Origin: Hemerocallis citrina
Taxonomy: Eukaryota; Streptophyta; Magnoliopsida; Asparagales; Asphodelaceae
NCBI GenBank assembly: GCA_017893485.1
Contig: CM030367.1
Location: 87,494,910 to 87,558,909, forward strand
DNA: 64,000 bases
Direction of reading: 5' to 3'
The position numbers and the translations under genes are program-made. The notes beneath the pieces are model-generated. The model was not told where the DNA came from. It did no database searches and saw nothing but the letters and a program-made list of their open reading frames with translations. Positions 48,301 to 59,143 of this stretch are shown in pieces. The number at the start of each line of letters is the position of its first letter. The first letter of the stretch is position 1.

Positions 48301-49714
48301 GTGTTCATGATCTCGATCGTCTTCATCTTGTTCGTGATTGGTGTCCTTGTGTTCATGATCGTCTCATTCGTTCGTTGTTCGTGGTTTGTGTTTCGAAGTT
48401 CGTTCATTTTGTTCGTTGCCTGGGAATCGTTCTCATTATTCTTTTGGCATCATCGTTTCTGTCGTCGTCTTTCAGCAAAGTAACTTGTATTCTTTTCTTT
48501 GTGTAATACAAGTACTAAATACCGCTATAGTGTAGTTGGTTTCTAGAGACAATTTGTGTATGAATTCCCTTGTTGATAATGTCTCTATTGTGTTGATTCG
48601 ACCATAGTTGCCTCATGATATACATGACATGAAATAACCTAGGATTGACCACTTCTTGTTGTATATATGCACGTTGTTCATATGTTATCATGTGCTCGTT
48701 CGTGTTATTCGTAGTAGACTTGTTGTGTACTTGTGAAATACCCTATACCTTGTTGCTTGGACATCTAGTACACTATATTTCATGTTTGGTTATGATTAAG
48801 ATGAGTTTTATGTGAACTAGTTGGTTTTGTGCATGAAGATATTTTCAGTTTTGCTGGCTTTTCCGTTTTGATCAGTATTTTAGACCCTATTAAGGTCAGT
48901 ATTTGAAAATATTTTATGAACATGATTTGTAGATAATTCTGTCTATATTCTAACCCTTTTGACGGATCTCAGTTTTGATATACAAGTTTTGATTTATGTC
49001 GATTTTACTACAAAGGTGTAGAGTGGTTTACAGATTTTGTTTTCTATGAATTCTGAAGAGTAATCTATTTTTATCATGCTGTTAAATGTATTATTTTGAT
49101 CCAATATTTTGCACAGTATAACTAGACATGATTGGAATTAACCCTGAATTTTTATAGATTTATTTGGTGAGTTTTACAAACTATTCTATACTTGTAAACA
49201 ATTACTATACTAGCAAAGTTTTCATACTGTTCAGTAAAGAACCTGATTTTCGACCTAATTCTACTTATTGTTTGAAAAATATTTGTGAATATGAAAGTTA
49301 GCCTACTGTATCTATTTTATCCCCCTTATGGCCGATTTGGATTTCGATTTATGGTTTGTGAGATATTGTTGTTTTCGTACTGCAGTGTTTGTGATTTCAG
49401 ATTTACAAAACTACTGCATCTTGATGTTTTCTGATTTTACTTGACTACTCTATTTTTATTGGAAAATTACGAAACTTTATATTCTGATGCTACACATATA
49501 GGGGAATACCCCAGATTTTTTGTGGATTTATTTACTGAGTTTTCATTATGTTTTCTTGACTTTGAATACGTTCTTCTGATTTCTGGCTGAACATGTTTTC
49601 TGGTTTCAATTCAGTTTTAAGTTATGTTTTTATGAAACACTATATGACTTATATATATTTACTGGATTCGGCTGAAAGTCTGTGAACTGAAGGGGATCCA
49701 CAGATCCTACATAA

Positions 49715-50195
49715 TTACTTGATACATGATACTTGACATGTGATTACTTGACACTTGCACGCTTGACACGTGATTACTTGCACAACTTGACACGTGATAC
49801 ACGATACATGATACATGATACTTGGATCTTGGAGCTCGATTACTTGATACTTGCCCTGAGTACACTACCCTCTATGGTCCACTATAAAATCTAAAGCGAA
49901 ACTGTTTGAATGTAGCAACCATGTAGTAAAAACTAGAATGCATGAAGTTCTACCTAGATAGTAATAACTACAAGACTTGACCATGACACTTGAACATGAC
50001 ACTTGAACATGATACTTGAACATGATATGTGATTACATGATACTTGATAATTGTTTGCATGATACTTTATATACTCGTTGCTTGTTTACATAATATACTT
50101 TATATACTCGTTGCTTGTTTACATGATACTTGAATAGGACACGTGATACTGTTGCTTGTTTACATAATACTTGTTACTTGTTACTTGACACTTGA
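49715..50195. repeat. ACTTGATAC/ATGATAC degenerate short repeat zone
   Basis: Dozens of 7-10-bp units such as ACTTGATACATGATAC and ACTTGACACGTGATTACTTG. The reverse-strand equivalents are at 56380-56760 and 57330-57710 in other F-family LTRs, so the zone is a family trait near one LTR end. Confidence 0.85.
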
Positions 50196-51711
50196 TACAT
50201 ACTACTTACACTTTTTCAACTTGCCATGCTAGTTGTTTTATTTTATTATCATGCCTATTCTATGTTATTAGTTATCTTTTTCTATGTACTTGTACCCTGC
50301 ACTACAAGTGGCCCGTAACTTGCATTGACGAGAGTTTTGTTTTCTTTTTCTCTTCCTGCAATTTATTAAATTATAGATTTTGGAGATCAGTTGTCAGATG
50401 GAATAGGCGAGATGAGATACTAGATGCTGGAGTTTTGCTATCATGATTTCCTGTTGCTTGCTTTGGATAATTGTATCTTGTACTTGGATTTATTTGCATT
50501 TGGGCATTGTGACCCAGAATTTTTGACTTGTTGAGATCTGGTTTATTTGAGATTAATATATTTTGTTTCAAGTATTCCTGTTGGTATTTTGATTCATATA
50601 TGCATGCTTGGTTGACTTTTCTTGCTTCCGAATCTGATTATTCTTGTGAAATGTTGTAAAGATTCCGAACAGCTTATGGATGTTGAAAATCATTCGCTGG
50701 GCTTAGTCACGTATTCGTATTCCGTATTCTCTTTTGGAAAGCGGGGCGTGACCTGAACGATTCGTATCGTCGATACGAATGCGGGAAGGCCGAGTGCACA
50801 CGAGTGTGCCCGGAGGGGTGGTGCACAATGGATGATTTTCCTATATATATATATGGAAACATGGACTTTTGTAACACAATTTATAATTATTTTTCACCAT
50901 ATACTACTGGAAACATGGACTTTTGTTTACAACTAATTATTGTCATACTATTCAAACTTTAGCTACATAATTGTTGATTTACTGTTTACAAGGCTTTTCA
51001 TATGCTGTATCGTTCTGAAGACGTGCCGTAGGCACATGGCCACGGGCAAATCTAGTATATATATAACATGCATATAAAATTAGTTTAATTAAAAATTATA
51101 GTTTTTCATGCATGAATAAAATAGACACACACACACACACTTCAAAATTTCATTTTGAAAAAGAATACGCCTAAATACGTGCACCGCAAACACGTGTGTC
51201 ACACGTAAAATATCAAAATACGAAATCGACTTTATCAACGGAAAAATATTTAAAGATAATTGAAATACAACATAAGAAAATATATTTAATGTACACATTC
51301 GATAATGTAATCAATACATACATTAAAAATACGTGCACTACACGTATAAAGAATATTTTAATTAAAATAAGACAAAAAATGAATTTCTATTTATAAAATG
51401 AATTTGAACACGTCATTAAATAAATAATTAAAATACATAGAAAATATCAAATATAGCGGTGGAAAAATATATAATCGATACGTGCATTAATAACATGTAT
51501 AAAGCACGTAAAAATATAGAGATTGGAATTTTATATTTGAGTTGACTCAAAATAGGATAAAATAAATTTTGAGAAGATAGAAAATGCATAAATAGTTGGA
51601 ATCCAAAATACATAGTAAAACACATTATAGATATTACCTGTAATGGTACAAAATACACGTGCGTAACACACGAGGGCAAAATTGTCATTTTCAATTTTGC
51701 GAGGTGTTACA

Positions 51712-54241
51712 TCGCCTCCGTCATGGGACAGTAGCACTACGTAGTCACCAAGAACCCCACAAGTGCCGCCACGATCCCGATAATTTCGGTGATGAATTCA
51801 CGTCTTGACATGACACATCATGTGGACAGCCTGTAAAAACTCTCACACCGTGAATTCGAGGCCCTCATACTTGTATTTTTCTCTTACTTTCATCACATCT
51901 TCACTATAGTGTGGTCCTTAGATATTTGAATCATGAGTAAATTAACACCCTAGAGGTAGCACTTCCTCTACACCGGTCTTAAACATCAATTGATAACAAC
52001 GACCCATTGTTGGCCTTTTTTCTACAATATTTATCTTCAAAATTCATTCATGCCGGTGTAAGGACTTAGCTAGACTCTAGATTTTAACCTCATTTCATGT
52101 TTATACTCACGAATTCCACATTCCATCATGATCTTTTTATTTTGTTTCCCATGCACACTTGTGTATATTAAAAACACCAATTTCATATATTAACTTACTC
52201 AAATCTTCCGCATCGAAGTCTCATAATTTGATCTCTACACAAAAACTCTTTACATTCAAAATTTCATCTTTCTTTACATATACAAAAATCATATTTTAAG
52301 AAAAATTATCAAGTTCTTGACCCCATTGTTTTTTATATAAAATCACTTCAAATTCTCACATAATAAGTCAAAATATTGTGGAAATATTTTTTATAAAGTC
52401 TAAATAATTTTAGAGGAATAATAGAATTTTCCCCCAATTTTTATTGCTCTTAAAACTCAAGAATATGCCCAAAAATTGAAATATATTAAAAAGCCAGGTG
52501 CCAGGGTTCGAACCTACGACCCCCACCCATGCTACAGTGACCAACTCAGAGTGCACTCGAAGACCAGAAAGCCCAACAGTGGCTAGCGATTAAAGGCAAA
52601 CTTGAAAACTTATATACTGGTCTTCAGCGATTTGGATAAAAATCAAATTTAATAAAACAAAGCCTTTCAAGACTCGAACCCATGAAGACAGGTACTGTTC
52701 ACAACGCCCTGGCCTCACACCCAAATCCAAACCCATTTTCTGTTATACTATAAGTTAGAATTTCTTTATTCTACCAGTCTGTTTATAACTCTTCCTTTAA
52801 TAATTTCGATTTCCAAATTAATTTGTACCATTCAAGGATCTAATTCTTTTCTAGAACCTTTCCTTTCAAAAATACAGTATAGTGCATATATTTAAATTCA
52901 CAAAATTCTTAATTTTTTTTTCATAATATAATAAAATATTCCTTCCAACTTGTATTAAAGAAATTATATTATCAATTTTTAAAATACAATGTTGTCTCTC
53001 ATCAAAGCTTCTTTATAAAATTCCTTATACTCATAAAACATATACTAGGGAGACTATTTCTTCTTTTAACACATCATCACTACATAATTGAAACAACTAA
53101 GTCATTTAGCAACTAACACATATCAATATTCATTCATCTCAATCAACAACTAAGCCATTCACTAAGCAAAATTATCAAATTAGCATGGTTCATTAAAATA
53201 GATATTCTGTCATGAAATATTGATATGGCACAACTGATAATTTTTAATTCACTAATCTCAACTCCGTTTTACAAATCAAGATTTTCTCTTTTTTCCTACT
53301 AGTCTCTTTAAGCAATCACATGGAAAATTTTTACTATTTACTCTAGCATATTCATAAAATTAGCCTACTAACATGATATCTAGATTAGAAGTAGAGAAAT
53401 TGCCTACCTCTTGAAGAACGAATTGAGAGTTCTTAAAGAAAAACTCCTTGAAAGCACGATTGCCTTCCCTTCTCCTTGATCCTAGCTGCGAGCCTTCTCC
53501 TTCAAGCTTGTAAAAACTGAGCTCCTTCCTCCTTGTACAATGCTGGCCTCCAAAATGCAAGAACACTCACACTCAATTTTTTCTCACACAATCTCTTCTC
53601 TTTCTCACACACTCAATCTTTTTCTCACACAATCTTTTCCCTTTCTCTTTAAAAATCTAAGGTGCAAAGGATGAAGAATGACAAAGGGGCCTATTTATAC
53701 ACAACTCATGGTCAAATGTAGGGTTGAGATGTGTTTGGATGAATGGCTAAGCTGCATTTGGGAGTTAGAAAAATCACCTATTAGCATGTAACCACCTCGC
53801 CACTCTTCCACTCTTCCCACTCCAGGAAATGGCCGGCCTCCCCTTCTTCTCATTTGCACGTGTATCTGCAATGCACGTGCCCCCACATGCACACCTATAA
53901 TTATTTGTTCATTAATTTGTTATACTAATTTGTTACATGACAAAGTCTACCGTACAAGTTGTTTTAATTAACAAAAGAATTAACTAGTGGGCTAGTTAGG
54001 TGGGCTAATTCTATGGGCTTTTTAATTAATTAATTAAATTTATTTTGGGTGGGCTAGAAATAAATTATTAGGCCTAGGACTCTATAATAATTAATAAGAG
54101 GCTTTTAAAAGAGAAGAAATATTTGTTCATGACATTAAAAATAATTTTAAGGCCAAATGTACACATTAATTTGTACGTGCGAAACACGTGAAATCAAATG
54201 AAAAATTTATATTTAATTATATGAAAATTCAGGATGTTACA
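51712..54241 (-). repeat. Partial B-related LTR (third copy)
   Basis: From CTCCGTCATGG onward it parallels LTR B from about 43955, including TCTCACACCGTGAAT and both tRNA-like modules (52499-52580 and 52668-52735). It then diverges and resembles the first solo LTR near its end (TAGATTAGAAGT, GGCCTCCAAAATGCAAG). It ends AGGATGTTACA at 54241, in the middle of a reverse transcriptase frame. The left end abuts element B, whose insertion or a later deletion removed the first ~670 bp. Likely a solo or broken LTR that inserted into the RT gene to its right. Confidence 0.75.
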
Positions 54242-55229
54242 CAATGAATCACGAAGCCTTCAGAACTGTCTGGGATAGTCAGTACAGGGGCTGACGTCAA
54301 TCGGTTCTTCAACTCCATGAAGGCTTCCTCAAAGGCTCCATCCCAAACAAACTTCTGTTCCTTCCTTGTCAAATTGGTTAGGGGTCCCGCAATCTTCGAG
54401 AAGTCTTTAACAAACTTTCGATAATACCCCGCCAATTCGAGGAAACTCTGCACTTCTGATGCTGACTTCGACACTAGCCAATCCTTGACTGCAGAAATCT
54501 TCGACGGATCAACAGACACACCATCGCCGGAGATAATATGACCCAGAAATGGAACACAGTCAATCCAGAACTCACACTTGCTGAGCTTCCCATAGAGTTG
54601 ATTCTCCCTAAAAGTCTACAAGACAACCTTCAAATGCTCAGTATGATCTTTTCTGTTCCTTGAATACACCAAAATATCACCGATGAACACCACCACAAAC
54701 TTGTCAAGAACGGCGAGAACACATTGTTTATCAAACTCATGAACACAGCTGGTGCATTGGTAACTTCAAATGGCAATACTAAGAACTCGTAATGTCCATA
54801 TCTCGTGCAGAACGCCGTATTCTAAATATCTTTAGTCTTCACCTTAACTTGATGATAGCCAAAACAAAGATCCAACTTTGAGAAAACCGAAGCACCACCA
54901 AGCTGATCAAATAGATCATCAATCAACAGCAGAGAGTACCAAATCTTCATAATGACATTGTTCAGCTTTCGGTAGTTAATGCAGAGCCTGCGACTACCAT
55001 CCTTCTTATTGACGAATAGCACTGGGGCACCCCAAGGAGAAACACTTGGCCTGATAAAATCCCTATCCAATAACTCTTGAACTTGCACCTTCAGTTTTGC
55101 CAACTCAACTGGTGCCATCCGGTACGGACTCTTCAAGACTAGTGTCGTTCCTGGTTGAACTTCGATACCAAATTCCACATCTTGATCTGGCGGCAATCCA
55201 AGAAACACTCCTGGAAAGACATCTCAATC
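54242..55229 (-). pseudogene. Gypsy reverse transcriptase remnant
   Basis: Minus-strand polymerase that copied element RNA. The frame from about 55208 gives [64 protein letters not shown] and [17 protein letters not shown] (block with the first catalytic Asp). After shifts near 54822 come [21 protein letters not shown], the catalytic block [13 protein letters not shown], then CEFW and [15 protein letters not shown] through [19 protein letters not shown] and VIHC. The normal F-x-DD has become F-I-G-D: one catalytic Asp is Gly. Stops and frameshifts are present. RNase H and integrase are absent because an LTR joins at 54241, immediately after VIHC. Confidence 0.9.
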
Positions 55230-55664
55230 TAGCGGGCGGTTGGGTTTCGAAGGTAGAAGGGAAGAAGAAGATTAGGTGGGGTAAAGGATGACGGCTGAGA
55301 GAGATTAGAGGGGGAATTAGGGTTTAATTATAATTAGTATGTATAGGGTATAAAGGATGTTGGGTTAATGGGTTAACGGGTTAGGATCCAATAAGAAGGC
55401 TATTGGGTTAAATTTAAATAAATAAAATTGGGTATTGGATTTAGGTTCAAAATCAAGTCAATTAGAGACTAATAAAATACCTAAGGCACAAAAATGAAAT
55501 AGAGTGCAAAAAATTCTCAGGGTTCATCAAATGGAACAAAATTGATTGAAATGATGCAATTGGGTTGAAGATGAAAACAAAATTTATTATTAAAAAAAGG
55601 GGTTACAAAAATGAGAAGCAGGAAGATACAGAGAAAAAATTGAAAATTGGAAACAGGGGTTACA
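55230..55664 (-). repeat. F-family LTR end fragment
   Basis: Shares the AATTAGGGTTTA, GGGTTAGGATCCAATA and GGGGTTACA-type blocks with the right end of LTR 56761-61519 (from about 60976). It ends in GGGGTTACA at 55664. The left junction interrupts the RT remnant. Confidence 0.65.
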
Positions 55665-55773
55665 CAATCCAACGAACAATCAAACAAATAGATCATACCA
55701 ACCACACAAAGTACACAATATTGTTCCGGTTTGGGAGCCCTAATCCAGGGGAGAAATAATGAGATATTATTCA
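55665..55773. other. Short fragment shared with 11.0 kb
   Basis: CACAATATTGTTCCGGTTTGGG then AGGGGAGAAATAATGAGATATTATTCA parallels 11025-11100 in the same orientation. Probably part of a dispersed (possibly copia) repeat lying between two F-family LTR fragments. Confidence 0.5.
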
Positions 55774-56760
55774 TGACATGCCCCGCTTCCCGAAAGAATA
55801 CGGAATACGAGTGCGTGACAAAGCCCAGCGAATGATTTTCACCATTCATAAGCTGTAACGATCGATTCAATAGCATAACAGGAAATATAAAAGATTATAC
55901 AACTACGCATGCATGAAAAAAATTATTAATCAACAGAAATTATTAGAAACAAACATAAATTCCTTAAATAAATATAAGATCTGGATCAAAAGTAAAAATT
56001 TGGGACAACATGCCCATTACAAGTTTAAGTAGCAACATGAAATAAATAAACTCAAAGCACAAATAACTAAAGCATGATTTCCTAGGCGAAGCTTAAAATG
56101 TCTGCTCACCCACTTCTATTGATAATTAATCTCCAAAACCTGTATATTTAACATGTGGAAGAAAATAGAGAAACAAGAGACAGACGCCTGTTATTGCAAG
56201 TTATGGGCCGCAAGTAATACAAGCAACAGGTATAGGAACAAATACAAGAAAGTGTGAAACAGAGATTTGGAATCAAGAATATACAACATGTGATGACAGG
56301 AATGCAACAAGTAAAAAAGTTCAATGAGACTAGCAAGCAAGTAAAACGAGTCAAGTATCTGGATCAGGTAACAAGTGAACAAGTAATTTGTAATAGGTAT
56401 CAAGTAGCATGCGAGACAGGTAACAGTGTATACAAGTAACATGTTATTCTGAAGTTTATTATTTAATCCTACCTAAGGTAGCACTTCATGCGTCCCATTT
56501 ATTTACCACATGGTTGCTACATACAAACAACTTGTGTTTAGACCTAGTGGTGGATTTTATAGGACTGTGTACTCAGGTATCATGTAAACAGAAACAAGCA
56601 CGAATCATGTAATCATAAAATCGTGGCATCATGTAATCAAGAACAGACATGAATCATGTAATCATGAAATCATGACATCAAGTAGTCATATATTTAGTAA
56701 CAGGCATGAATCATGTAATCATGAAATCATAGCATCATATAGTCATATACTAGTAACAGG
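55774..56760 (-). repeat. F-family LTR start fragment
   Basis: Begins TGACATGCCCCGCTTCCC and parallels 56761-57600 (CACCATTCATAAGCTGTAA, GCATGCATGAA, TGGGACAA, ATTACAAGTTTAA), with clear divergence. After about 985 bp another F-family LTR begins, so this fragment was probably split by that insertion. The remainder would lie right of the window. Confidence 0.68.
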
Positions 56761-57910
56761 TGTCATGCCCCGCTTACCAAAAAGGAATACGAAATATGAA
56801 TACGCGACACAAGTCCAGCCAATGGCTTTCACCATTCATAAGCTGTAATGATCTTTACAACATACACAAGAATAAACAAGAGATATACAAGGGAAATAAT
56901 CAACCATGCATGAATAAATGAATTAATATAGTCAACAGGATTACTTGAAAATAAGAATACTTAATCTCAAATAATCAAGTCTGGAACAAAACACAAATCT
57001 GGGACAAAAAGCCCAATACAAGATCCATAAACAAATACAATTTATTCCAACAAAATCAATAAGAAAACAAATTGGATCAAGAGCTCCAGTCAACTAGAAT
57101 GGTTGGGTCACCTAGTTCCTCGGGCAGCTGGTCACCAAAGTCTGCAAGTTTAATAATTTGTAGAAAGAGAAAAAAGAAAAAAAAAACCTGTCAATGCAAG
57201 TTACGGGCTGCTCGTAGTGCAGGCAACAAGTACAGAAAACAGATAGACAAGTATAGAGTAACAACGGAAGCAAGTAAAGAAGTAAACATGGAAGGAATGT
57301 AATAGCAAAATAGGGCAACCAATTCTTAATCAAGAATAGAATCAAATAGCATGGAAAGATAATCGGGTGCAAGTGGCATGTAACAAGTGTCAAGTAACAT
57401 GCAAATAAGTAACACGTAACAAGTGTCCAGTAGCATGTTCAAGTAAGTACAAGGATGAGCAAGTGATCATGTTATTTTCAAGTCTTGTATCTAATCCTAT
57501 CTAGGTAGCACTTCATGTGTCCCAAATTTGTACCACGTGGTTGCTACATTCAAACAAGTTACGTTTAGATTTCGTAGTGGATCAAAGAGGGCAGGGTACT
57601 CAGGTACAAGTATCAAGTATCAAGTAATCACGTGTCAAATATCAAGTATCAAGTATCATGTGTTAAGTAATCACGTGTCAAGTATCAAGTATAATGTATC
57701 AAGTAGGATCTGTGGATCCCCTCCGAGTACACCTCTCCTGTGGGAAAGCATGTAGTCGGGAAAGCAAGTAGGAAACATGGGCCCCTTTCCAAGTACACAT
57801 TTCTGTATTTTTCACTACCAGATCTTTCCCTTTAACCCCGACTTGATTTCTTGTTATTATTATTAAAGTAAGCATGAACGTGCACAAACAAGGCAAGATA
57901 ACATGGTAAG

Positions 57911-59143
57911 TGTAATACCCCGTATTTCTGAAATAAATATATATGGTTTGATATATATAATAAATGAATTTGAGACTTGGTCCTATAGAGTATCTCTATA
58001 GGAGGGATTTATAAAGGATTTAATTGGATTTGAAATGATAATGGGATTCTTTGAATCCGGATTGTATGTGAGGTGAGGGGAACCCACCGGTTGGGAGAAG
58101 CACAGCATGTGTGCTGTGCTTGTTTCAAAGGCCACGTGGCACCTAGGGGGGAATTATCCCTGGGTGTGCACGGGTTGGAAAAAGAGAGATGTGAAGGGAT
58201 TTAATCCCACATCGATGCTTTCAAAGAATAAAATATTATATAAATATAATTGCCGAGGATCAAGAGTCACCAATTCGGTTAAGCACCTTTTGAGAGGCAG
58301 CATGTGGTGGGCAGTTGTACTACATAGTATTTAATTTGTCTTATAAAATTGTATAAAATTGTCCGAGCCCGGGGCAGGGGTGTTACAAATGGTATCAGAG
58401 CCGACTTTCGACACCGAGTGTGTGAGAGCAGTGAGTTATGGACTCCAGGATGATCGGCGGAGAGAGACAGACAATCCCCAGTAGTCTGGGACGATGGACA
58501 GAGATCCACAGAATGATCCGCAGAGTGGGATTGGTCTCCAGAATTCCAAAGACGAGAGTGACGCTCACAGAAATGCTCTGCATCGGCTAGAAAGTAGATC
58601 CTGCACTAGATTGTGCATGCCCCGTGCTCATCAGCGAAGACGCTGATTTCTGAAGGGGGGGTGTATGTAATACCCCGTATTTCTGAAATAAATATATATG
58701 GTTTGATATATATAATAAATGAATTTGAGACTTGGTCCTATAGAGTATCTCTATAGGAGGGATTTATAAAGGATTTAATTGGATTTGAAATGATAATGGG
58801 ATTCTTTGAATCCGGATTGTATGTGAGGTGGGGGGGACCCACCGGTTGGGAGAAGCACAGCATGTGTGCTGTGCTTGTTTCAAAGGCCACGTGGCACCTA
58901 GGGGGGGAATTATCCCTGGGTGTGCACGGGTTGGAAAAAGAGAGATGTGAAGGGATTTAATCCCACATCGATGCTTTCAAAGAATAAAATATTATATAAA
59001 TATAATTGCCAAGGATCAAGAGTCACCAATTCGGTTAACCACCTTTTGAGAGGCAGCCTGTGGTGGGCAGTTGTACTACATAGTATTTAATTTGTCTTAT
59101 AAAATTGTATAAAATTGTCCGAGCCCGGGGCAGGGGTGTTACA
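57911..59143 (+). mobile_element. TRIM-like non-autonomous LTR retrotransposon, 1233 bp
   Basis: Two LTRs, 57911-58387 (477 bp) and 58666-59143 (478 bp), each TGTAATACCCCG...GGGGTGTTACA. They differ at five bases and one G indel by my count, about 99% identical. The target duplication GTAAG (57906-57910 and 59144-59148) is perfect. Primer site TGGTATCAGAGC at 58390-58401 (initiator tRNA-Met); polypurine tract GAAGGGGGGGTGTA at 58652-58665. The internal domain is only 278 bp with no protein, so it must use enzymes of another element. The youngest clear insertion here. Confidence 0.96.
58388..58665 (+). other. TRIM internal domain, similar to part of a long LTR
   Basis: After the primer site, 58435-58575 (GGACTCCAGGATGATC, AGACGATG/GGACGATGGACA, GATCCGCAGAGTGGGATTGG, AGAGTGACGCTCA) parallels the reverse strand of 63055-62925 in the LTR at the right edge of the window. 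No ORF of meaning. Confidence 0.75.

Larger units (their letters stand above)
46838..50753 (+). mobile_element. Solo LTR of the F family inside the MITE
   Basis: Starts TGTAACCCATG and ends GCGGGGCGTGACC. The end is the reverse complement of the F-family LTR start at 56761 (TGTCATGCCCCGC), with CA altered to CC. The flanks are CAAAC (46833-46837) and TGAAC (50754-50758). Alignment with the other MITE arm shows the original target was TGAAC, so the left duplication has two substitutions. No internal domain. It contains a GC-rich block, a GATC-rich block and an ACTTGATAC-type repeat zone. Length 3916 bp. Confidence 0.78.
46550..50841. mobile_element. Foldback MITE (Mutator-like) split by a solo LTR
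   Basis: Left end GGAAGTCTTCCGTTGTGCAC and right end, reverse-complemented, GGAAAATCATCCATTGTGCAC begin inverted arms of ~155 bp. They share GTGCACTCGGCCTTCCCGC, TCGTATCGACGAT and, further in, TGATCTAC.CATCTAAATTAG and TTTAGACT-type blocks. The right arm is cut by the LTR at 46838. The MITE proper is ~375 bp (46550-46837 plus 50759-50841) and lies in a TA microsatellite, so its target duplication is TA-rich and cannot be defined. Confidence 0.8.
46191..51055 (+). mobile_element. Non-autonomous Helitron with nested insertions
   Basis: Starts TCTATATAATAAAACAC after an A (46190) and ends CTAG (51052-51055) before a T, the A|TC...CTRR|T rule for Helitrons. Near the 3' end GTGCCGTAGGCAC (51023-51035) forms a short hairpin, about 16 bp from CTAG. 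The left LTR of B shows the unoccupied site (AAAACATA followed by TATATA, then AACTTGCATATAAAATTAG), confirming the edges. Without nested elements the Helitron body is about 570 bp with no Rep/helicase. It contains a 146-bp duplication and two TA/CT tracts. Confidence 0.82.
27872..51711 (-). mobile_element. Element B: long-LTR gypsy-type element without coding domain
   Basis: Minus-strand LTR element: truncated 3' LTR 27872-31631, internal domain 31632-34337 plus 43160-43286 (split by a CACTA element), 5' LTR 43287-51711 (split by a Helitron). The LTRs match over their length outside the insertions. Primer site TGGTATCAGAGCC lies at 43271-43283 and a purine tract at 31632-31643. The internal domain is ~2.8 kb and has no gag or pol that I can recognise, so it resembles a large non-autonomous (LARD-like) derivative. 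Relation to gypsy rests on the TG/CA ends, the primer and the GAGGACAGAAC tail motif shared with element A. The outer flank on the left is lost. Confidence 0.78.
43287..51711 (-). repeat. 5' LTR of element B (about 3.56 kb without the Helitron)
   Basis: Ends TGTAACACCCTGAGCC at 43287 and GCGAGGTGTTACA at 51711. Removing the Helitron (46191-51055) leaves about 3560 bp, which matches the left LTR from 27872 to 31631 outside the MITE and TA expansions. Carries the tRNA-like modules at 44806-44890 and 44983-45050 and the shared TATGCATCCCA block near 43753. Confidence 0.87.
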
